Origin: Candidatus Obscuribacterales bacterium
Lineage (GTDB): Bacteria; Cyanobacteriota; Vampirovibrionia; Obscuribacterales; Obscuribacteraceae
Assembly: GCA_019747875.1 (NCBI GenBank)
Contig: JAIEQI010000092.1
Coordinates: 1 to 44,959 of the forward strand
DNA length: 44,959 nucleotides
Direction of reading: 5' to 3'
Below are positions 41,024-44,959 of the stretch, in pieces. A model generated the notes under the pieces. The model did not search any database. It was given only the letters and a program-made list of their open reading frames with translations, and was not told where the DNA came from. Every line of letters begins with the position of its first letter. Position 1 is the stretch's first letter. The translations under genes and the position numbers were made by a program.

Positions 41024-42121
41024 ATGCAACCCACGCGATTCATTTCTGGTCTTGAAATATGTGGAATCTTCTTCGAGCATTCAGTGAAGCCAATCTTCCA
41101 GCGATTTTATTCGCACTTGAAATACACCGCTGCACTCGTGGGTGAGGGGTCGGAGGTTCTTGGATTTGATGCACCCATATCCTGCGATCATGATTGGGGA
41201 CCTCGCGTAAAAATCTTTTTGACCGAGGATGATCAGCAGTCTCTTGCTCAAGAAATCAGTCATAAATTGCGTCAGGAATTGCCAGCCAAACAAGGTGTCT
41301 ATCCGACGAATTTCCTTCAAATCGAGGGCGGCAAAACCAAGGTCATGCAGGAAGGGGCTGAGGGTAACATCAATCACCGGGTGGAATTTTCATCAATCGC
41401 AGGCTTTATACGCGAGTATATGGCATTTGACATTGCAAAAACGATCGAAGCTTCTGACTGGCTAAGTTTCTCAGAGCAGAAGTTGGCTACGATAGTCGGC
41501 GGAAAAGTTTTCCATGACGAACTGGATTTTGAAAAGGAGCGCCGCCGCTTTTCTTATTACCCGCACGATATATGGCTGTACTTAATGGCTTGCCAGTGGA
41601 CTCGAATTGAGCAAGAGCAGCATCTAATGTCGCGGGCGGGCTATGCCGGTGACGAGTTGGGCTGTTCGATCATCGCAGCGCGTCTTGTCCGCGATGTGAT
41701 GCGATTGGGATTTCTCCTCGAGCGTACTTATGCACCTTACCCGAAATGGTTTGGCAGCGCATTTCAAAAGTTGAATTGTGCCAGCGTCTTATCCCCTCAT
41801 CTCAAGCAAGTGATGAACTCCGATAATTGGAAGACTCGCGAGAAACATTTGGTGGCAGCTTATGAATTGTTGGCACTTGCACACAATGAGCTTAGAATTT
41901 CTGACCCGATCCCTTCAAAGGCTTCAACATTTTTTGAAAGACCTTTCCTCGTAATTAGTTGTGGCGAAGCGTCAGCTGCAATCTCGTCGGCAATCAATGA
42001 CCCCGAAGTAAAGCGAATTGCTCAGAAAGGCATGATTGGATCACTCGATCAATTCACTGACAGTACCGATCTCATTTCAAATCCGCAGTGGCGAGTCGGA
42101 ATAAAAAATCTTTACCACTAG
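41024..42121 (+). CDS. DUF4037 (nucleotidyltransferase-like) protein
   Basis: A 365-residue soluble protein. The N-terminal block GLEICGIFFEHSVKPIFQRF, AALVGEGSEVLGFDAPISCD and HDWGPRVKIFL is the DUF4037 signature. The Gly-Ser followed by Asp-x-Asp-type residues (GEGSEVLGFD, CDHDWGPR) looks like a minimal nucleotidyltransferase active site, but no substrate is established. The rest is helical, with a conserved PHDIWLYLMACQWTRIEQEQ. Length is normal. It is divergent from the esterase and followed by a small membrane-protein gene at 83 bp. A link with the PhyH/MFS pair is not shown. Confidence 0.9.
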   Translation: MQPTRFISGLEICGIFFEHSVKPIFQRFYSHLKYTAALVGEGSEVLGFDAPISCDHDWGPRVKIFLTEDDQQSLAQEISHKLRQELPAKQGVYPTNFLQIEGGKTKVMQEGAEGNINHRVEFSSIAGFIREYMAFDIAKTIEASDWLSFSEQKLATIVGGKVFHDELDFEKERRRFSYYPHDIWLYLMACQWTRIEQEQHLMSRAGYAGDELGCSIIAARLVRDVMRLGFLLERTYAPYPKWFGSAFQKLNCASVLSPHLKQVMNSDNWKTREKHLVAAYELLALAHNELRISDPIPSKASTFFERPFLVISCGEASAAISSAINDPEVKRIAQKGMIGSLDQFTDSTDLISNPQWRVGIKNLYH

Positions 42122-42204
42122 CTCCGCCTGTCTACAAGTATTCGGAACAATTTCACCGCTGGTCGCGCCAATTCTTCCAGTTTGTAAATGAAGGAGAGAG
42201 AAAT

Positions 42205-42426
42205 ATGGCTACAGTAGTGAATGGTACAGACTCAGGAAACAGCGCTGCTATGTTGATTTTGGCGCTCGTTGTTGCAGCAGTCGTCGGCTTAGGTATCTAC
42301 TTCTTCACGGCCAACGGTGGTGCCGACAAGACACCGGATATCAACATCCAAGCTCCGTCAGCCCCTGCGCCGTCAATGCCAGCACCATCGATGCCAACAC
42401 CGTCGGCACCGTCCTCTGGTCAGTAG
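42205..42426 (+). CDS. Small single-pass membrane protein with a Pro/Ser/Ala tail
   Basis: A 73-residue protein. ATG 42205 has AAGGAGAGAG ending five bases before it, far better than any upstream start. Residues 14-36 (MLILALVVAAVVGLGIYFF) are one membrane helix, with a short polar N-terminus. The tail is a repeat of PSAPAPSMPAPSMPTPS, probably an extended linker in the periplasm. No family is recognised. It ends ten bases from the convergent PhyH gene. Confidence 0.75.
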   Translation: MATVVNGTDSGNSAAMLILALVVAAVVGLGIYFFTANGGADKTPDINIQAPSAPAPSMPAPSMPTPSAPSSGQ

Positions 42427-42436
42427 CATTAGATAG

Positions 42437-43156
42437 TCAGCCTCCCCAGGCTAATCCGCAGGGGAGGTCATGACCAGCATATTCAATGTGCAGGACACGG
42501 CGATGTTTTGGATGCTCCGCTTTTCTTGAAGAATGAAGAATAAGCGGACGCATGAACAAAACATCGCCTTTTTTTGCTTGGCATGATATGGCCGCGTTCT
42601 CCTTTACCCAGGTCGATATTTCGGCTGGATTCAATTGGCCAAAGCGATGCGATCCTGGTATCACTTTCAGTGCCCCATTTTCAGTTGAGCAATCATCCAG
42701 ATGGATTCTTGCCGCCAACATGTCTTCCAAGACCTCTACCGGTGGACGAACATGTGGAATGCCTACCTTTACTGTCCATGCGTGAAATCCAGGAGCTTTC
42801 TTTCGTTCTTTAACGGAGATTACTGAATCTTGATGCCAGCGCAGGCTCCAATTGTTTGCTTCCGTTTTGTCGAACAAAATGGCTTTGACTGGACGAAAAT
42901 TCTCGCCTAAGGCACTGCGCACGACTTCAACTATTGTTTCATTTCGGGCAATGGATAGGACGCACGGGAGAAGCTCCAATATGTTGCGTAACGCATAAGT
43001 GTCGCCTCCCCTTATTCGTGCATGAGAACTTTGTGCAAAATTAAGAAGCTCAGATTCTAAAATCGCAAGGGCATCATCGCCGACCGCTTTTGGAACTATG
43101 CAATAGCCGTCGTCCTTGATTGCTTTGTCTATCTCAGTCAATCCGACTGCTTGCAT
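42437..43156 (-). CDS. PhyH-family (phytanoyl-CoA dioxygenase-like) Fe(II)/2-oxoglutarate oxygenase
   Basis: A 239-residue soluble enzyme. The first iron ligands are H108 and D110 in WHQDSV, the third is H208 in LILHSS, and an arginine in HRRVLHIEYA (R219/R220) would bind 2-oxoglutarate. NGALKVIPGSHRFG is also typical of PhyH. Such enzymes hydroxylate small molecules, lipids or natural products. Its ATG overlaps the stop of the MFS gene by one base (TAATG), so it is translationally coupled to an exporter; the pair may modify and export a compound. The product is unknown. Confidence 0.92.
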   Translation of the reverse strand: MQAVGLTEIDKAIKDDGYCIVPKAVGDDALAILESELLNFAQSSHARIRGGDTYALRNILELLPCVLSIARNETIVEVVRSALGENFRPVKAILFDKTEANNWSLRWHQDSVISVKERKKAPGFHAWTVKVGIPHVRPPVEVLEDMLAARIHLDDCSTENGALKVIPGSHRFGQLNPAEISTWVKENAAISCQAKKGDVLFMRPLILHSSRKAEHPKHRRVLHIEYAGHDLPCGLAWGG

Positions 43157-44784
43157 TAATGTGCACCCTCGGCGCCCGGACCGGCTGGCTTCTTCAAAAA
43201 GAGAGACGTTCCTGCTGCGATGAACAATATGATTCCCAGCACTAAGAATACATCATTGAATGCGAGAATATATGCTTCTGTTCTTATATTTTCAGATAGC
43301 ATCTGCAAGCTTTGTTGGTTAGCACTATCCAGCGACAATCCACGCTGCTGAAGATTTTGAGCGGTTGTGCTCAACCACTGTTGCAAGTTCAGATTTGTAG
43401 CGGTTAGATGTTCGCCTAGTCTGTGCGAGTGGAATTGTTCGCGTTGAATCAACAGCGTTGAGGCAATTGCGATACCAATGGATCCACCAAGGTTTCTCAT
43501 CATGTTGAATAATGCTGATGCTGAACCCGTATGTTCTTTTTCGATGCCTGCTGTTGCGAGCATTGAGAGCGGAATCATGATCAACGGTTGCCCGAGCGCG
43601 CGCATTATGCAGGACGCAATAAACTGATCACTTGCATAGTTGTGATCCATGAAAGAATTCATCAAGCAGCTAATACCGAATAACATGAGTCCAGCGCTCA
43701 ACATGATTCGCGGATCGATTTTTCCCATTAATTTGGGTACCAATGGAATGATTAGCAATTGTGGCAAACCGGACCAAATCATGACTTGCCCTATCTGCCA
43801 GGCGTTGTATCCTTGAACCATCCCAAGATAAAGCGGAAGAAGATATACGGCTCCGTACAACGCCATTCCCAGTGCTGTATTAGCAAAGCTGCCTATTCCG
43901 AAATTACGTCTTGCAAGCAGACGCAAATTCACTAGTGGATTCTTTGCGCGTAGTTCGCGTAATAGAAACAAAGTAAGAAAAGTGATCGCTAGTGCGGTTG
44001 TCGTTTGAATTATCTCGGAACCTAGCCAATCCTTGCGTTGCCCTTCTTCCAGTGTAAATGTGAGACTGCCTAGTCCAAGAGCCATGAAGATGATTCCTGG
44101 AATGTCGTTTTTCTTGAGCAGGTCAAGTCGCATAGGAACCTTGGGGAGTGAGTATGCAAGCAAGGCAAGCATGATCGCACCAGGGATCAAGTTGAGATAA
44201 AACGCAGATTGCCAGCCGAAGTTTTCTGTGAGAAAACCGCCAACAGCCGGTCCGATCGATGGTGCGAATACTGCAGTGACGCTAAACATCGCCAGACCGA
44301 CCGGGCGTTTACTCGGGGGTAGCATGGATAAAATTATGGAAAACGACATCGGAATCAGGGTGCCACCGGTGAACCCTTGAGCGGCCCGAAAGAGGATCAT
44401 GCTCGGCAGATCGTGCGCTGTTCCACACAGCATCGAGAAAATGACGAACAAAATGGTATTGACGATTACATAAAGTCTGGTCGAGAAAACTTGAGACAGC
44501 CATCCGGTCAATGGAATAGTGACAATCTCGGCGATCAAATACGATGACGAAATCCAACTGCCTTCTTCGACACTGGCACCGAGCGTTCCCTGAATATCGC
44601 GCAAGGATGAGCTTGTAATCTGAATATCCAGCACAGCCATAAAGGCGCCAAGCGCCGAGCCCACGACAGCAAGCCAACTCTTTAACGGCACTGCAGCTTC
44701 AGCATGTGGCGGCTCCGTCGAGTTAGTTTCAGAGCTGCCAGTAGCTATCGTCCGGTCCGCATTTGAAGTTTGCATAGTGTTCAT
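43156..44784 (-). CDS. EmrB/QacA-type MFS transporter (DHA2 family)
   Basis: A 542-residue membrane protein with about 14 helices, the DHA2 number. Motif A-like LTGWLSQVFSTRLYV follows helix 2, and motif C-type APSIGPAVGGFLTE is in helix 5, with LDIQITSSSLRDIQ in helix 1, all typical of EmrB. The family exports drugs, fatty acids or other amphipathic compounds using the proton gradient. The first 35 residues are polar. No EmrA-like partner gene is seen in this window; one could lie beyond it. The 5' region is a tandem duplication (44776-44959), and no clear Shine-Dalgarno precedes ATG 44784; the ATG three codons later is an alternative. Confidence 0.95.
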   Translation of the reverse strand: MNTMQTSNADRTIATGSSETNSTEPPHAEAAVPLKSWLAVVGSALGAFMAVLDIQITSSSLRDIQGTLGASVEEGSWISSSYLIAEIVTIPLTGWLSQVFSTRLYVIVNTILFVIFSMLCGTAHDLPSMILFRAAQGFTGGTLIPMSFSIILSMLPPSKRPVGLAMFSVTAVFAPSIGPAVGGFLTENFGWQSAFYLNLIPGAIMLALLAYSLPKVPMRLDLLKKNDIPGIIFMALGLGSLTFTLEEGQRKDWLGSEIIQTTTALAITFLTLFLLRELRAKNPLVNLRLLARRNFGIGSFANTALGMALYGAVYLLPLYLGMVQGYNAWQIGQVMIWSGLPQLLIIPLVPKLMGKIDPRIMLSAGLMLFGISCLMNSFMDHNYASDQFIASCIMRALGQPLIMIPLSMLATAGIEKEHTGSASALFNMMRNLGGSIGIAIASTLLIQREQFHSHRLGEHLTATNLNLQQWLSTTAQNLQQRGLSLDSANQQSLQMLSENIRTEAYILAFNDVFLVLGIILFIAAGTSLFLKKPAGPGAEGAH

Positions 44785-44959
44785 CGATTCTAAGCTATGG
44801 AGATGGGATATTACTTCAGGCTTGGAACCCTGGAACCAAGCCGATCCTTCTTGGCTGCTGTTCTTATTGTTCTTAGTGTTCGTCGATTCTAAGCTATGGA
44901 GATGGGATATTACTTCAGGCTTGGAACCCTGGAACCAAGCCGATCCTTCTTGGCTGCTG
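44776..44959. repeat. 99-bp tandem duplication over the MFS start region
   Basis: The stretch from 44776 repeats at 44875 with one visible mismatch (A at 44783 versus G at 44882) and runs into the window edge. The first copy holds the MFS start codon; in the second that codon is ACG. Each unit contains the hairpin GGCTTGG / CCAAGCC. Confidence 0.9.

Noticed and set aside
40754..41080. N-terminal extension of the esterase to 41080
   Set aside because: It would overlap the divergent DUF4037 gene, and the Cys/Arg-rich residues do not resemble a protein; the internal ATG has a ribosome site and signal peptide.
1..44959. Prophage, insertion sequence, integron or defence island
   Set aside because: No transposase, integrase, terminase, restriction enzyme, toxin-antitoxin or reverse transcriptase reading frame is recognisable on either strand.

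Overview
The window looks like one contig, or most of one, from a Gram-negative-type bacterium of intermediate GC. The best guess is a member of the Vampirovibrionia/Obscuribacterales (Candidatus Obscuribacter-like) or a Planctomycetota-like lineage. The guess rests on gene content: many secreted, low-complexity, one-of-a-kind proteins; a Ser/Thr kinase fused to TPR-like repeats; a surface-protein and SgcJ-type gene pair that I recall mainly from planctomycetes; TonB-like proteins; and a giant 1.4 kb-codon protein of no known family. No rRNA or marker gene fixes the taxonomy. I see no tRNA, rRNA, transposase, integrase, phage or true CRISPR locus. Both ends of the window are tandem repeats, which suggests assembly breaks.

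Layout. 1-388: 40-bp palindromic tandem repeats and one copy of a composite palindromic element. 389-2238: a doubtful small ORF, a His/Cys-rich metal-binding protein with a strong terminator, and a TerC-family membrane protein. 2246-5111 (minus): three peptidoglycan genes (MltG, L,D-transpeptidase, M23 peptidase). 5278-7944 (minus): an operon of three minor prepilins (PilV-, PilW- and PilX-like). 8367-10677 (minus): a DUF488 protein and a long basic protein with a C-terminal NlpC/P60-like domain. 11145-14318 (plus): a compact methyltransferase, FAD oxidoreductase and type III polyketide synthase operon. 14315-18084 (minus): an exported-protein operon with two TonB-C-like proteins and a WGV-heptapeptide repeat protein. 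18205-20410: a conserved cytosolic protein divergent from an exported TPR protein. 20407-26583 (minus): a TPR-type Ser/Thr kinase behind three genes for LysM-like, surface and SgcJ-like proteins.

26757-31034 (plus) is the giant unknown protein. 31339-36543 holds a Gly-rich exported protein, two PsbP-like exported proteins, a degenerate GGDEF protein and an unknown soluble protein. 36680-38593 is a PHP/CehA-type metallohydrolase. 38889-44784 holds an exported beta-rich protein, an exported esterase, a DUF4037 protein, a small membrane protein, and a PhyH oxygenase translationally coupled to an EmrB-type MFS exporter.

The most notable signals are: (i) a 30-bp inverted-repeat element whose arms are themselves hairpins, present three times, with both internal copies lying between convergent genes; (ii) two convergent gene pairs whose stop codons share one CTAG; (iii) the type III PKS operon; (iv) a secreted protein encoded by three exact 42-bp repeats; (v) a GGDEF protein with SSEEL at the active site; and (vi) the 1425-residue orphan protein. 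No single locus is clearly a new defence or mobile system.
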